Shown here piece after piece: positions 46,809 to 59,000 of a DNA stretch of 64,000 nt (within the stretch, counting starts at the first letter, position 1; every line of letters begins with the position of its first letter). The notes beneath the pieces were generated by a model that was given only the letters and a program-made list of their open reading frames with translations, was not told where the DNA came from and did no database searches. Source of the stretch: Cytidiella melzeri (Eukaryota; Basidiomycota; Agaricomycetes; Polyporales; Irpicaceae). Where the stretch lies: the NCBI GenBank assembly GCA_022592445.1, contig JABYQR010000025.1:62001-126000 (forward strand), written 5' to 3'. The position numbers were made by a program, and so were the translations under genes.

Positions 46809-46973
46809 CTAGCCGCTCGCTTAGTAAGCACTTGCTTACCTCATCCGCTCGTTCCTCGCTTTGAGCCAAGCAGCACGCTGCGAAGTCGTCTTGAGCCATG
46901 AATCCAAAGGTCCGGCTTGCTCAAAACTTGTGGAGCTTGTGTTCGTGCATGGTGTTTCGGAGATGCCTCAAAG

Positions 46974-49684
46974 CTACTGCTTTTTTCTTTTGCTTGTGGC
47001 TACCACTCTTTGCACCAATTCCAACAGCTGTTCATAGAGACTCTTTGATATCTAGGAAATTGCGAATGTTCAGGGAAATAACCTCTTTGAAGAATGGATC
47101 AGCAAATGGTGAACTGCGGCTGCCTGACATTGATTTTAGGAGATTGATGTTATGTTCTTGCATGAGATCCATTGGAAACCAGTGTCCTTCATCCCCAGTC
47201 AAGTTACACAACCAGTTATTCATGATGGCAGTCTTCAACTCATTGGAGTATTCATATTCTAAGTTGCAAGCCACCTCCAGAAGCTCATTTGTGTATTTGC
47301 TTCTGCCTGAACCGCAGAATGTAAATACCCACACCTGCAATAGAATTTCTGAGTACACACAATACATTGTTTGCATACGGTGAGAAAACACATACTGCCA
47401 TCACATTCATAGCACGTCCAATGTCCCCATCAGCAATGGCTGATTGGAACTCATAATGTAGCATGCTATCACACATACGCAGAATTGTGTTTGCCAGTAC
47501 TTGATCTCCCCTTGGTGCAGCAGGTGCTGAGCTTCCTTGGAACGGGCTGGTCCACTGAGAGCCTGCAGAAAACAGAGTCTCTGCAAGTCTTCCCTGTGAA
47601 GCACACTCAGCAGATGCTGTTGTGAGGTAGGTATTGACAAGACGCTGTGCATCCTGCAGAAGCTCATCAAGTTTTGGCTGTCTGGTGACCATATACACTC
47701 CGAGAACATCCGTCTGATAGTGTTCACTACAAAAGTGAGAAAATCTGTAAGCCTACTTGCCAGTAGTTAAGATCTGCTCCCATGGGCTTACTGCCAACAT
47801 TCAAGAACTTCTGCACGAAGTGTATCAAAGACAAGAGCCTGTGCTGGATAATAGTCGGGGTGTTTCATGTTCTTCACCTTTTGTCCAAGAAGCTCATTGA
47901 CAAAGCTGAATGTAGATACATCCTCGATGCAAACCTCACTCTCCTTTGAGCAAGATTTGGGACCCCAATGGGTGTCAAGAATCCACTCGAGGTCTGACCA
48001 ACCCATATGCCACAGCTGAATTAAAGGTAGAACCCAGCCATACTGGTTATAGCCGTGAGGACAGCTGTCAAGGAAACGCTTGAGGGTGCAAATTTTCTCT
48101 ATGGTGGATTGGTTGCCTGTCACAATAGTAAGCATGCGGTTGACTTCATCCTTCTTCAAGCCGAGCTGGTTGAGCAGCAGGTCATCAATAACCTTGCGGT
48201 TCCCCTCTGTGGACCCTTCATCGTGTTCTGAAGCAGCCATTGGGAATGCCTGGGTACGCCGACCTTTTCGCATACGATGTGTTGCTAGTTCGGTGCGGAG
48301 CTTGTTATTGAGCATTGGCTGAAAGTGTGATAGGTGCGGGAACTCCATCACAAGAAATGAGACAACGTGAACAGCAAGCACACGGTTAAGGTGGCCCTGG
48401 TTGATACGAGAAAGGAGTACTTCAACAGTGAGCTATTCTCGAAGTCTCTTTGCTCTTGCTTTCTAGGGCTGCAATATTGAATGCTTTCTCTGGTTCACAA
48501 TCTTCAAGTATGATCGCAGTTGCAACAGTTCCACTATCAATAACCGCCCGCTTGCCATATTCTGCATCCCACACCTCCCTCTTCCGATTGATGTTATTGT
48601 ACACAATGCTCAATACACTCCTGGTTGATTCTGTTCTCAGAGAGCTCTGTGCAGTCTGCGACAGACCTCTCAGTAGCTCAAGATTGGTTGAGTATGCCAC
48701 AGAGAGGCCTATTCTTCCGAGAACGTCGTATACACCACGAGCAGCTGAGTTTGCAAAAAGCCAAACACCCATCAACTTCTGAAGTACCGTAAAGCGCAGG
48801 TTTCGAGCATTCAGAAGCATCATGAATACAATGATAACAATCTGAGCATTGTGCAACCAGTCAGTGACTATGTGCTTGTGACTGAATTGATGACTTACAA
48901 CCCAGGGATCCCTCCTGTTTTTACCCTGACCAGACTGAGTAGCTCTGGTAGTAGTTGCACTAGGCAGCTGGGGAGCACCCTGCGCTTGAGCAAACCAGGA
49001 CGGAGGCTTCTTTCGGCCTTCCTTCAAGATAGCTGTGGCAGCCAGAACACAAATACATGTTGGAGACATTTTCCAAGCGGCTCTTGCAAGGGGGGCAAGC
49101 AAGAACTGCGCTGCAAACTCCCATGTCATTTCCCCAGCCAGCCGTAGTCCACCCTCTTTTGATGCAAGTTCCTCTGCCTCTCTGCTGACCATGTCCTCAA
49201 CCACTTCAACCGCCCACTGTTGCAGCTTATTGCGGGCCAAAAACTCCTCACTCTCATGGTTTCTTGTAGTCGAGTGCCTGCTGTTGTACAACTCCTTGAC
49301 AAGGCTGATAGCGTCATATTGTTTTGAGCAGCCATCAAGAAAGCTGGACACCATCTGTGTATGGTGCTGGGTCTTCTTCTTTGTCCTGTCGGATCCAGCC
49401 CGGAAGAGCTCAACAAGGAATCCTCCAAGCGTGAAGTTATGACTTTGCATACATTGCAGGACGGCATCAAGGTGGGAATTCAGAGAGTCAAGCAGCGGAG
49501 GAGCAGTCAACTCAGGTGCGAGTACATGGAAGGCAACATCTCCAGACTCGGATGAGTCCCAAGTATGCTGCATAGATTGCAGATGAGGGCGTAAGTAGTG
49601 TAGAAAGACGTAACGAAGGCAGGCAGGCAGTGCGCGTTCGGAGCAGGAGATGAAACGCTCAAGACATGTTTGATCCTTGCTCAA
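46974..49684 (-). pseudogene. DUF6589-domain protein (element C), split by DIRS copy 1
   Basis: A diverged DUF6589 gene. Blocks: DQTCLERFISCSERALPACL, DAVLQCMQSHNFTLGGFLVE, RRDPW, an intron (about 48,842-48,900), IVIIVFMMLLNARNLRF, GVYDVLGRIGLSVAYS, SIVYNNINRKREVWD, DSGTVATAIILEDCEPEKAF, HLNRVLAVHVVSFLVMEFPH, EHDEGSTEGNRKVIDDLL, TGNQSTIEKICTLKRFLDSC, GYGW-like QYGWVLPLIQLWHMGWSDLE, DYYPAQALVFDTLRAEVLEC and, after introns, WFPMDLMQEHNINLL. The frame breaks near 48,430 and near 47,035. The first ATG is unclear; 49,684 is a TTG at the edge of the open frame. The C-terminal tail appears to continue at 41,192-41,417 beyond the DIRS insertion. The partner RecQ-like gene is at 38,882-41,127. Confidence 0.7.
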
Positions 49685-50345
49685 AAAGGAAACAGAATTC
49701 CAAATTGGGAACCTACTGCAAAGGCCCCCACGTCAAAACTCAGACTAGTGTCTGCTAAGCTTTCTGGATTTCCTTCGCTAGCGTCGCCGTTGCCATTCGG
49801 TTATAACGCCACTCTACTCGTCTCAAAATGCCGACAACTTCCTCCCACCACTTTCGCTTGTTGTCCTCAAACCCTTGAGCAAAACGAGTCAACTCGCACA
49901 TAGTGGTGGCCACAATCCCCTCGAAAACCTCTATACCATCTCTTTGTTTCTCGTAGGCTTGTGCAACGGGTCCGTACCCGAATCTCCAGTCAGTCTAAAA
50001 GCCAACACATCACCCCACAAATTTTCCAGGAAAAAGGATGGTTGACTGGAACAGCCCCGAAACGTTTGAGTTGTGCGCAATTCTCTTTCGCCAAACTGCC
50101 GTATTTGTCTTAGGGAGTTACATGTGAGGCTCTCCCATCTCATAGTTGCGGGAGAAGGGAGCTGATGGCATAGCTAGATGGTACCTCCTTCTCACTTTCA
50201 AAGATGTCGAGGCTCGCCTGCTCTTGCGACATATGCGCTTTCGCGTTGCCCACATACGTAGCCAGGTATTCTTTGGCGTGCTTTTATACAGCTACTTACC
50301 TACTTCAGATTCCTTATTTACTAGCGCGATATGCCAACCTTTGTG
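49685..50345 (-). other. Region upstream of DUF6589 C with a coding-like minus-strand exon
   Basis: At about 49,757-49,994 (minus) there is an open stretch: TDWRFGYGPVAQAYEKQRDG, then VATTMCELTRFAQGFEDNKR and WWEEVVGILRRVEWRYNRMA, ending in a stop after EIQKA. It follows an acceptor-like CTTTTAG. It could be an upstream exon of DUF6589 C or the 3' end of another gene. No family is recognised. The remainder up to 50,345 shows nothing clear. Confidence 0.35.
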
Positions 50346-50979
50346 GCTTCCTACGTGCTTAGCGGCTAAGCTTGAGGGTAAACAGGATAACTGAGGGGGA
50401 TGAGAGAACGTCATGGTCCTATATATTAACTCTTTCAATTGGTAATTAAAGGTTATATAAATAAACCAAAAATTTTTAATATTAGCCTTAGCCGGGGGGG
50501 GCCTGGCCCTCCACCGGCACACTCTCCAAAAAACTTCCGGTGGCCAGAAGGCGTCTTTTCGGGCTTGAAAAACCCCAGGAAACCGGAAGATTTGTGCGCG
50601 TTGGGAGCGCTTATTTTGAGCTTTGTGGCACGGGAAAGCTCCCAAAAAAGGGAACATTTGTCCGAACTCCTCCTCTAGAACAATGTGGCGGGAAGCTGCA
50701 AGGAAGGGTCAATGCCCGAAGGAGGAGGACGAGACGCCAGCTCGTGTGTGCCCGAGTCCAACTGAGCGTGAGGTGGAAAGCGAGACGTTGCGAACACGAC
50801 TCACTACCAAAGGCGCGAGCCACAACAGTTGTGCGCAACGCGAGACGACTCACCCCCAAAGGCTCGCGCCGGCCCACAAATCCTCATGAAAAATAAACGC
50901 TACATTTTAAGAGGGTAAGAAAAGGGGGGGTGGGGGTTGGCAATATATTTCCTGGTCATGCGGATTTTACGGTGAATTA

Positions 50980-52355
50980 CTAAGCTGATAATACAAAGGA
51001 ACGAGACTTTCTGAATTTCTCTATAGAGTCCTGAGCTAATTGGAGAGGTGACTTGTCGAAGGAGTTAGAAATAAAAAGCGGGAGAATGGAATCTATCTTT
51101 CGCCAATACTCGAGGAATGCGTGTGACCTCCAGCCTCCTTGAACCGCGACAATGTCCGGGGGAGTTCCACAAAGAAGGAGCTTGGTAGCCCCTCCAATCT
51201 GGAAACAGTGGCCCGTTAACGCACCTAAGTCGGCTTTCGCCCACACCTGGTTGCAACACATCAGGAACCAATCGTATGTCATGGCTTCCCAACCACGTTC
51301 TGAGCAGGCGACAAAGGAGAAGAAAGGAGCGTTGGGGGGTACCTTGGCATTACATTTGAGATGATGGGTGAGAGCACGGATTGGGGAACTGGGTTTGCCA
51401 TTCTCTGTGACAGTCACCACCAGGCCGGCGTGTTTCGTAGTTTTTGACCATGGTAACTCGAGTGAGAATTATGACTTCCCGTCCGGTAAGGAATTGAGTT
51501 TCAAAGGCGCAGAGCGACCAACATGTTTAGCTATGTCAAAACCGTGCAGCGACGGGATCACGAGTTCACCTAGCCTTAAGCCAAGAATTAGTACGATAGA
51601 CAAGGTGAAAGAAGAAGCTGTGAAGGCCAAAAACAATCATACCGCCTCGTGCCCCAAAAAGCAAAACACGCAACCGCAAAGACAGCGGCGTAAAAAGAGT
51701 TTGAAAGATCTAATTGAGAAAATAGAGCGTTCATGTGTTTGAGCGTGACGGGAGGACGTTTTGGCTTAGCAAAAGGTTGAATTTTCAGAGCGCCCGCGCA
51801 TGTGATCTTCAGCATTTTTGCACCTAGCCACGGTGCGCCGTTAATGGAGTGCCAGAAAGACAATCCTGCAATCCAAGTGTCGATGGTAGAGCAAGAAACA
51901 ATGCCGCCCTATTTAGCAACAAAACACGAGAGTAGAACGTCCGATGCAGGCATACGCCGCAACTCGGCAATTCCCAGGCAATCACAGTATTGGTTGAAGT
52001 GAAGAAGGCCAGCGCCGTAGTTTTTCCGGGTGTTGGGTTCGATTGAAGCGAGCATGATATTGAGTAGAGACTTGGAAGTGTCGACTGAAACGTCAGAGAC
52101 AAGGGCTTGTTGAAAATTTATAGCATAAGGAGTAGTCCAGAAAGCAAGGCGATCTGCAGCGAGAACAGGAGGGCGAAGAACAGATGATTTGAGAGAGTTA
52201 GCCGCTGATGGCTTTCTTGGTTTGCAACGACTCAGAGTTCGCGGAGAAGGGGAGGCCTTCCTCTGAGAAGCCGACGTGTTCGCACTTGCGCATGCAGTGA
52301 ACGAAGGCGTGCTAGACATGAGAAAGGAAAGGGGTGAGCTCTTCAGGTAGAGCAA
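50980..52355 (-). pseudogene. DIRS copy 2 tyrosine recombinase, stop codon and Arg to Gln change
   Basis: Homologous to the copy 1 recombinase. TGG has become TAG at 51909-51911 (FVAK*GG against FVAKWGG). A 68-bp intron-like insertion lies at 51,575-51,642 within GTRR|LGELV. The catalytic box II reads GHCFQIGGATK instead of GHCFRIGGATE, so the Arg of the His-x-x-Arg motif is lost. The stretch that is frameshifted in copy 1 (HHLKCNAKVPPNAPFFSF) is in frame here. It ends at 50,980. Confidence 0.8.
51575..51642 (-). other. 68-bp intron in the recombinase of DIRS copy 2 only
   Basis: Minus-strand donor GTATGATTG, branch-site-like GTACTAATTC, acceptor GGCTTAAG. Removing exactly 68 bp joins ACGAGGCG to GCTAGGTGAACTC and restores TRRLGELV in frame, matching the uninterrupted copy 1. 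Confidence 0.75.
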
Positions 52356-54607
52356 GAGGCGGAAGACAAAGCGAAGCCAATCCCAAGATACCGCGAGATA
52401 CCAGGTCGGCCAAGTTTTCCTTGGTGTTGACGTAGCAAAGTACGAGATGCAGATTTCGAGCTGCTAAGATAACAACCACTCGACGAATCAAAAGATTGAC
52501 TTGGAAATTTCGACTGCGGCCTCTGTTTACCGCACCCACCACGCCAATGTTATCGCTGCATACTAAGATGTCAGCATTTGAAAAACCTGAAGCCTGGAGG
52601 GAAAGCGTCGCGAGCTCGACCGCGATCATTTCTGCCCATCCAATGTCGCGGCTATCCGCCTTCCGCCCTTTGGTCAACCTCTAAGCGGCCCATCTACCGT
52701 CGATAATTATCCCAACGCCCCAACTCGAGGAGGCGTCCACCCAGATGCCTACGTCCTGCAGGTTCCCTCGCGGAATGAGGGAACATGTGATACCCGTCGA
52801 AGACAGGATATTCTTCCACGATCCCATATCCGTCTTGACTGAGCGCGGGACGTACCGTAGTTCAAATTTGTTGTGAAAGGAAGCAATAAAATTGCAAAGG
52901 TTTGAAAGAAAGGAACGGCCTTGCGGGAAGACAAAACTGATGTGAGAGAGGGTACCATTGAGCGATAAAATGAGATTTAAGGCCACTCGCCGCCGCTCCA
53001 ACGCCAGACTGCAGAATTCTTCAACCTTATTCAGGTACTTGAGGCGTTTGGCTTCCGGCAACGCGACTGTACACTCTGAAAGATCCCAAAGGAAACCTAA
53101 GTAAACCTGTAGAAACGCGAATCCCCAGCACTTCCCAAGTTTCCACGGTACACCTAAAGCCTGAGTAACCCTGAAAATGTCTTCTACGTTGAAGGCGTAA
53201 ACCCAGCTGTCCACATCAGACCCGGAGATGGGGAAACAAAGTTGCGCAAGATCGTTGACCCACTCAGCGTTCGGGGCTTTGAACCGTGCATGCAAAATGT
53301 CCACGACGGCGTCCATGACCTCGCCTTGTACTCCTGGGCCAGAGGAAATGCCAAACGGGCAGACGTGATCCATGTAAAAACGTCCCAGTTCACATTGTAT
53401 GACGATATACGGCTTGTGGATTGGCAAGATGGGGATGTTCCGGAAAGCGGAATTGATATCGAGAGAAGCTGCCTGGGCACCAGGCGGTGCAGTGGCAACC
53501 TGTGATCCAGAAAAGGAGGTGAACAATGGGTTATGACTCGACTTGAGTCACCCAAAAAAACAAGCAGAGAGCGCCTGAAGATCGAAAGGTAGAAAGCACG
53601 CACTCGAATTGAGGCGGCGAAAGAAGGATTTCCACTCCTATGAGGGAAAGAAACTCCTCCTCGAAGAGGCGGCGAGTAACAGAGCTTTGACACTCCAAAA
53701 GGAAGAAAAAGGAAAGAGGCCGCTTCGCAAGCGCAGTGTTTCCCGGTGACTGTACAAGAGTGAGACTTACCATTTGCGCGAAGATCGCTGCAGTTCCCCA
53801 AGTAGTTGCAAACTCGTCTGAGTTGATGTCATTGTTAACCGACCTTCCCTTGGGGTCCTTGAACGAGCAATTTTGGATCAGTCTGAGTTTGTTCGAGCCA
53901 GACTTCTTGACTACTGAAAGCGGCGAAGAGACAAAGGCGGATTTGAAAAGCTTCTTGAGTTGCGGCTGCGAGAAAGGGCCGGACATGCGTCCGAGCAAAA
54001 CCTGTTCATTTACATAATCTTGTATGAAGTCCATATGAGCAATTCCCGTTTTAGAGTTGGCTGGAGCGAAGGTGACTGAGCAAGGGCAAAAGTTTCCGAT
54101 TGGGAAACCGAGACGAAGTTTGTTGGGAAGGCTATTATATTTCTGCAAAAGACCGAACTTAGCGAGCTCCGAAGCAAAGAAGTCTGCACAATACGGAGTG
54201 ATGATTTGGTCCCAATCAGAGGCACCGTTTACTACCGGCGTGATGACCGGTGGCACCACAGAGCGAGCAAACATGAGAGGGTCTACCAGGGCAACGGAAT
54301 CCTTTGCAGCCTGAAGCCTGCCTACCGGATTCGGAGAGATTCCAGAACAAGCAGATGTCAGATCCGTCTCTGATACTGACAAGTCGTCCTCGTTCGAACG
54401 CGCAAATGAAGGGTTTCCCGTTCTTGAGCATCTTCTCATTGCAATCTTTAGCGTGGTGGCCATTTGTCCCGCCGTGGCCGCATTGAAGGCAGAACAACCC
54501 GGCGCCAGGCTGTCTGCCGCCCTGAAAGGGCTTAACACCTTTGCTCTGACCCTCGCCGCAGTCATAAGCTTCCCGTCTGTCGCCAATTGGTCCCCTGTTG
54601 CGTCCAA
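52312..54607 (-). pseudogene. DIRS copy 2 reverse transcriptase / RNase H, nonsense codon
   Basis: Same domain order as copy 1: KLRLIQNCSFKDPKGRSVNN, intron 53,500-53,770 (271 bp), VATAPPGAQAASLDINSAFR, WVNDLAQL in place of WVDDLAQL, and RNase H IWVDASSSWGVGIII. In the RNase H part TGG has become TAG at 52681-52683 (GRWAA*RLTKG against GRWAAWRLTKG). The change of the first catalytic Asp of the VDD box to Asn would by itself inactivate the polymerase. Confidence 0.8.
53500..53770 (-). other. Intron in DIRS copy 2 RT
   Basis: Donor GTAAGTCTCAC, acceptor CACAG, phase 0, in the same place as the copy 1 intron (44,508-44,767). Confidence 0.75.
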
Positions 54608-55505
54608 GGTATTTGTCTTTGCGGGTGCTTGGCCGTCCGAAACGCTCCCCCTTGTTGTACGGATGGTATCCTTGTCCTCTATCCTCGGCTTCTACTTTCC
54701 TTCTAGTAATCGCCCTGTCAACGTTATAGAAACACCGCTCGTAACTTTGGCTCCCCACTCCAAATGTTGACCAGGAACCGCCAAAAAAGGACTCCCTCAC
54801 CTCGCGATCAAAAGCCAAGATGGTTTCAAAGGAGACCTCCATTTCCTCACGCTCGCCCAGGGAATCAAAGTGAGATGTGAAGAGGTCGCGGACCTTGGTG
54901 GAACACGCCTTATCGAGGACGTTTATGAAATTTCTCCATGCCTGCCACCAATCGTCCTTGGACATATTGTCCTCGCTAGCGTATTTCGAAATGTCGATTA
55001 TGTAGCTACTCACCCCTTCCGCGTTGTGAACCTTAGTGAATTTTGGACCTTCGCTCCTAATCTGGCACATAACCCTGTTTGTACACATTGACAGCGGGAG
55101 ATTGTGTTTATGTCTGATTAGGGCGATGAAGGATTCCGGAGGTTTTGCCACACTGCTGAAAAGGTCCTCGTTGTCGGCAACGTCACATACCGGTAACGGA
55201 GGGCGGGTAAGAGAGTTTAAAGGAGTAGAATGTGCAACAAGTAAAGGGGCCCCGTGCGATCGAGCGCCGATAGGAGCACCGATAGGGTTGGTCTCGGAGG
55301 TGGCGGGCCTGGCTATATGCGCCTGATCTGAGTCCAATTTTTTCTTCATCAAGGCAACAGCCCTTTGTATCGATCCTGGACTCATTTCTCCCAGTAGATT
55401 CAGGAACAACCTCTTGGATGAGTTTCAAGGAGGGGTCCCTAGATTTCCTGCAGGCGGCGAACGCAGCGGAGCACTTGAATCCCTCGAGGGAGGGTGAGGG
55501 GATTC
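54216..55505 (-). pseudogene. DIRS copy 2 gag-like protein, 5' end removed by copia insertion
   Basis: Aligns with copy 1 gag from about LNLLGEMSPGSIQRAVALMK to the two zinc knuckles (CLQCGHGGTNGHHAKDC; CSLCGATGHHAGSKRC), stop at 54216. The start and N-terminal part are missing because the copia LTR begins at 55,506. Confidence 0.75.
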
Positions 55506-56028
55506 TGTTTGAAAGTTACGAGTGTAGGGGATGACTAGGAGAGTCAACTAACTCTGGGAGTAAGTGTCTTGTTATTTCTCTGCTCTCTAGGAGCTGTATA
55601 TATACATGTCTGTAACTAGATTACTAATGCTACAGTAATGTCATATGAGTAAGGATTGGTAAGGATTGGTAATCCTATGAGTAATGATTGGTAATGCACA
55701 GTCCTGCTTGCTAATACTACTGAATAGAGAATGTAAGCGATGACTGAGCATCCTACATAACTGAATGGTGCTGACTGAGCCTTTAGTAAGCTCAATACAT
55801 TTGGTATATGAAATATGAGTCATGCAGAAGCCTCATGGTACTTCTGCTATTCAGTCATGAAAACTACTGGAACACGATGCCATATGGTACAAGTATCGCA
55901 TCGTGTGTGACCATAAGGATGGTGGAATCACATGCTATGTACTATCTGATCTTATCTATATACATATCTATCCTATATTGTCCATAGATCTGATGTCCGA
56001 TAATCAGCGATACAATCTCGCTTTGACA
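55506..56028 (-). repeat. Copia 3' LTR (left)
   Basis: 523 bp with TG...CA ends (TGTTTGAAAG...CTTTGACA). Contains TATATATACATG near 55,596. Confidence 0.92.
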
Positions 56029-56037
56029 CTCCCACTT
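56029..56037 (-). other. Copia polypurine tract
   Basis: Minus-strand AAGTGGGAG directly against the 3' LTR, the usual plus-strand primer site. Confidence 0.75.
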
Positions 56038-56085
56038 GATGCCAACATCATTTTGCTTTGAGCTACTTTGAATGACAGCATCTCG

Positions 56086-59000
56086 TTAGGGTGCAGTGAA
56101 GTTCACTAGTCCAAGACTCCCACTGAATTTAGACTGTTTCTGAAATGCCAATGACTTGGTCATAATATCAGCAACTTGGTCTTCAGTTGGGATGGCATAG
56201 AGTTCTGCCTTTTTGTCTTCATTTATGAACTCGCAAACATAGTGGTAACGAACATCAATGTGCTTTGAACGAGCTTCAATCTTTGGATTCTTTGTGAAGA
56301 AGATGGCACCGTGGTTGTCGCAATAGATCGTAGTGGGACCTCTTGGTGACATATCCAATTCTGTAAGCATAGTACGTATCCAAGCACACTGCCTCGCTGT
56401 GTCGCATAATGCCATGTACTCTGCTTCCATTGAAGAGAGTGCTATGGTCTTCTGTTTCCTCGAGACCCATGACACTGCGCCTTTGGCCAGAAGGAATGCA
56501 TAGCCAGTAGTGGAGTGTCTATCGTCTTTGTTCTCAGCCCAGTCTGCGTCTGAGTACCCAACTAGTCCAGATTGGCTGCGTCCATCATACTTGATAGCAT
56601 ATGACTGAGTACCAAGTAGATAACGGAGTATGTACTTTGCAGCATTCATATGGATCTGAGTGGGATTTGACATATACTGAGAAAGACGTATGACAGCTTA
56701 TGAAATGTCGGGACAAGTACCAATCATAACATATATGAGTGTACCAATCAAGGCTTGATACGAACTCCTAAGCTCATGTTCCGCTGTATAGTCGGAATCT
56801 GCTTTACGAAGTTCTAGTCTAGATGGTAAAGGTGTACGGGCAGGATTAGCATTGATCATTTAAAATGTTTAAGAGCATCTTCAATGTACAACCCTTGAGA
56901 AAGGTAGAGTGTACGCTCTTTATGATTTCTATGCACTTGCATGCCTAGGATTAGCTTTGCTTCTCCTAAGTCACGCATCTCATATTGATTCATGAGATTT
57001 GTCTTGAGTGCTTTGATCCCAGCTTTATCGTTGCCAATAGGAAATATATCATCAACATAGAGGATAAGCATCAAAGTCCCCCCTTGTTGGTGATATATGT
57101 ATACACCAGCATCGGACTCAATACGTTCAAAGCCTAAAGCTACAAGCGTATTGTGTATTTTGATATTCCAAGTTCGTGAAGCTTGTTTAAGTCCATAAAT
57201 GGCTTTCTTAAGCAAACAAACATGGTTCTCTTTTCCCTTCTCTACGAAACCTTCTGGTTGTTCCATATAGATTTCCTCATCCAGTTGCCGTACAGGAATG
57301 CTGTTTTTACGTCCAGTGCCTCGATTTCCCAATTCTCGAGTGCAGCTATAGCTAGTAGCGTGCGGATGGACTCAAAACGTGCGACTGGTGAGAAGGTTTC
57401 TTGATAATCGATTCCTTCAACTTGCGTGAAGCCTTTTGCTACAAGACGTGCTTTGTAACGACCGTCAGATTTGACTGCAAAGACCCATTTGCATTTGACT
57501 GTTTTTGTGAAGGGTCTGGTCGTTTAACAAGCTTCCAAGTGCCATTCTTCATTTGAGAGGCAATTTTGTCTTGTGCAGCAGCATACCATAAATCTCTATT
57601 GTCACTTTTCATCGCTTATTTCCAAGTCTGAGGAAATTCGTTCATTGCGAACACCGTGACATATGAAGACAATATATGTTCTAGAGATTCAGATTGACCC
57701 TCCGATTGACTCGGTAGATCAGATGGGAGATCAATGTTCAATTCCTCCGGTGTCGAAGGTAATCTAGAAGATCCAGGTACTGGATTAGACGCTGTACGTC
57801 TTACTGGTCCAGGTACTGCTGGCTTCGTTGATTCTCTCCATTTAGCCGTTTGCTCCTTTTGTCGCTTTTCAACACCCTTATCGCGAGCAACTGCCTGTTA
57901 TTACGCTTCACTTCTTCGACTGGGTTAAAGCCAAGCGACGGATTCTTTCCAGCAGTTGATCTCTTTGGTCGAGACAGTGGTTGCTGCTGTACTGGTTGAC
58001 GTGCGTTTGAACGTGAAGGCTGAGGCAGTGCTTGCTGCGGTCTACTGACTGGTGTGCCACGGGTATTACGACTGGGTGCTCTCGGCTGAGGTACAGGCTG
58101 CTGAGGAGGATTCTGCGGTTCTTGTTGTCTTGGATGATTATCATCTCTATCATCAAGCTCATTGTGACCAGCATCATCTTCCTCATCAACAAAAGGTAAA
58201 TCGATATCATGTAGAGGTTGTGGATTATCGTTGGATTGGGGTTGTTTGGAAAGAGAAGTATCAAGATCGGTACAATATGGGAAAGTATTCTCGTCAAACT
58301 TTACGTCGGTCGCTAAGACTATCCGTTGTTTATCCCAGAACCGGTAACCCTTAAGACCAGGTTCATATCCAACAAATATCATAGGAGCTGCCTTGGCAGA
58401 CAGCTTGTTCTGACGACGTTCCTTGTGTATAAAGACGTATGCGCGACATCCAAATACACGAAGGCGAGAAATATCAGGTTTTTCACCCAAAAATTTCTCA
58501 ATAGGTGTGTGCCAATTAAGACACTGACTTGGTAGGCGGTTATAAACGTATACGGCAGCCTCGCATGACAACTTCCAAAAGCCGTTAGAAAGACCAGCGT
58601 GGTGACGCATGGCTTCTGCTTTATAAACAATTGTTTGCTGCCATCGTTCCGCTCTACCATTCTGCTAATGTGAATAAGGCGTGGATGTCTGATGTTCTAT
58701 ACCATACTGATGTAGGTATTTAGTGAACTCATCATTCAAGAACTCTGTACCCCTATCACTGTGAAACTTCTTCATCTTTTGACCAGTCTGGTTTTCCGCC
58801 CATGTTTTCCATCTCTTAAACTCGGATAATGCTTGGTTTTTATGCTTGAGGTAACATTGTTCCCCCATACCAGTAGCATCGTCTAAGAGAGTCATGGCGT
58901 ACTTATAACCATCAATCGAAAGCGAAGGAAATTCAACTAAGTCCGAGTGAACCAGTTCTAGTGGCTCCTTGGCTCGTGATAAAGAGGGTGGTTTTGGAAG

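Larger units (their letters stand above)
41418..46840 (-). mobile_element. DIRS-like tyrosine-recombinase retrotransposon, copy 1
   Basis: Minus-strand element with overlapping gag, RT/RNase H and tyrosine-recombinase (YR) frames and no DDE integrase. The left end begins GCTTCCTAAGTGCTTAGCGG, as does copy 2 at 50,346. The right end near 46,812-46,840 carries TAGCCGCT...TAAGCACTT, an imperfect inverted match to the left end. Next to the left end is a G-run palindrome (about 41,569-41,590) also present in copy 2. The right border is approximate. Confidence 0.85.
50346..55505 (-). mobile_element. DIRS-like retrotransposon, copy 2, cut by the copia element
   Basis: Same layout as copy 1 (YR, RT/RNase H, gag on minus). 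The left end begins GCTTCCTACGTGCTTAGCGG. The gag N-terminal part stops at 55,505, where the copia LTR begins; copy 1 continues there as ...GGGGATACGTGG. Several disabling changes are present, so this copy is dead on its own. Confidence 0.85.

Noticed and set aside
55641..55823. 60-codon minus-strand frame in the copia LTR (also at 63,608-63,790)
   Set aside because: It is the same sequence in both LTRs and lies over the promoter and leader parts; no sign of a conserved protein.
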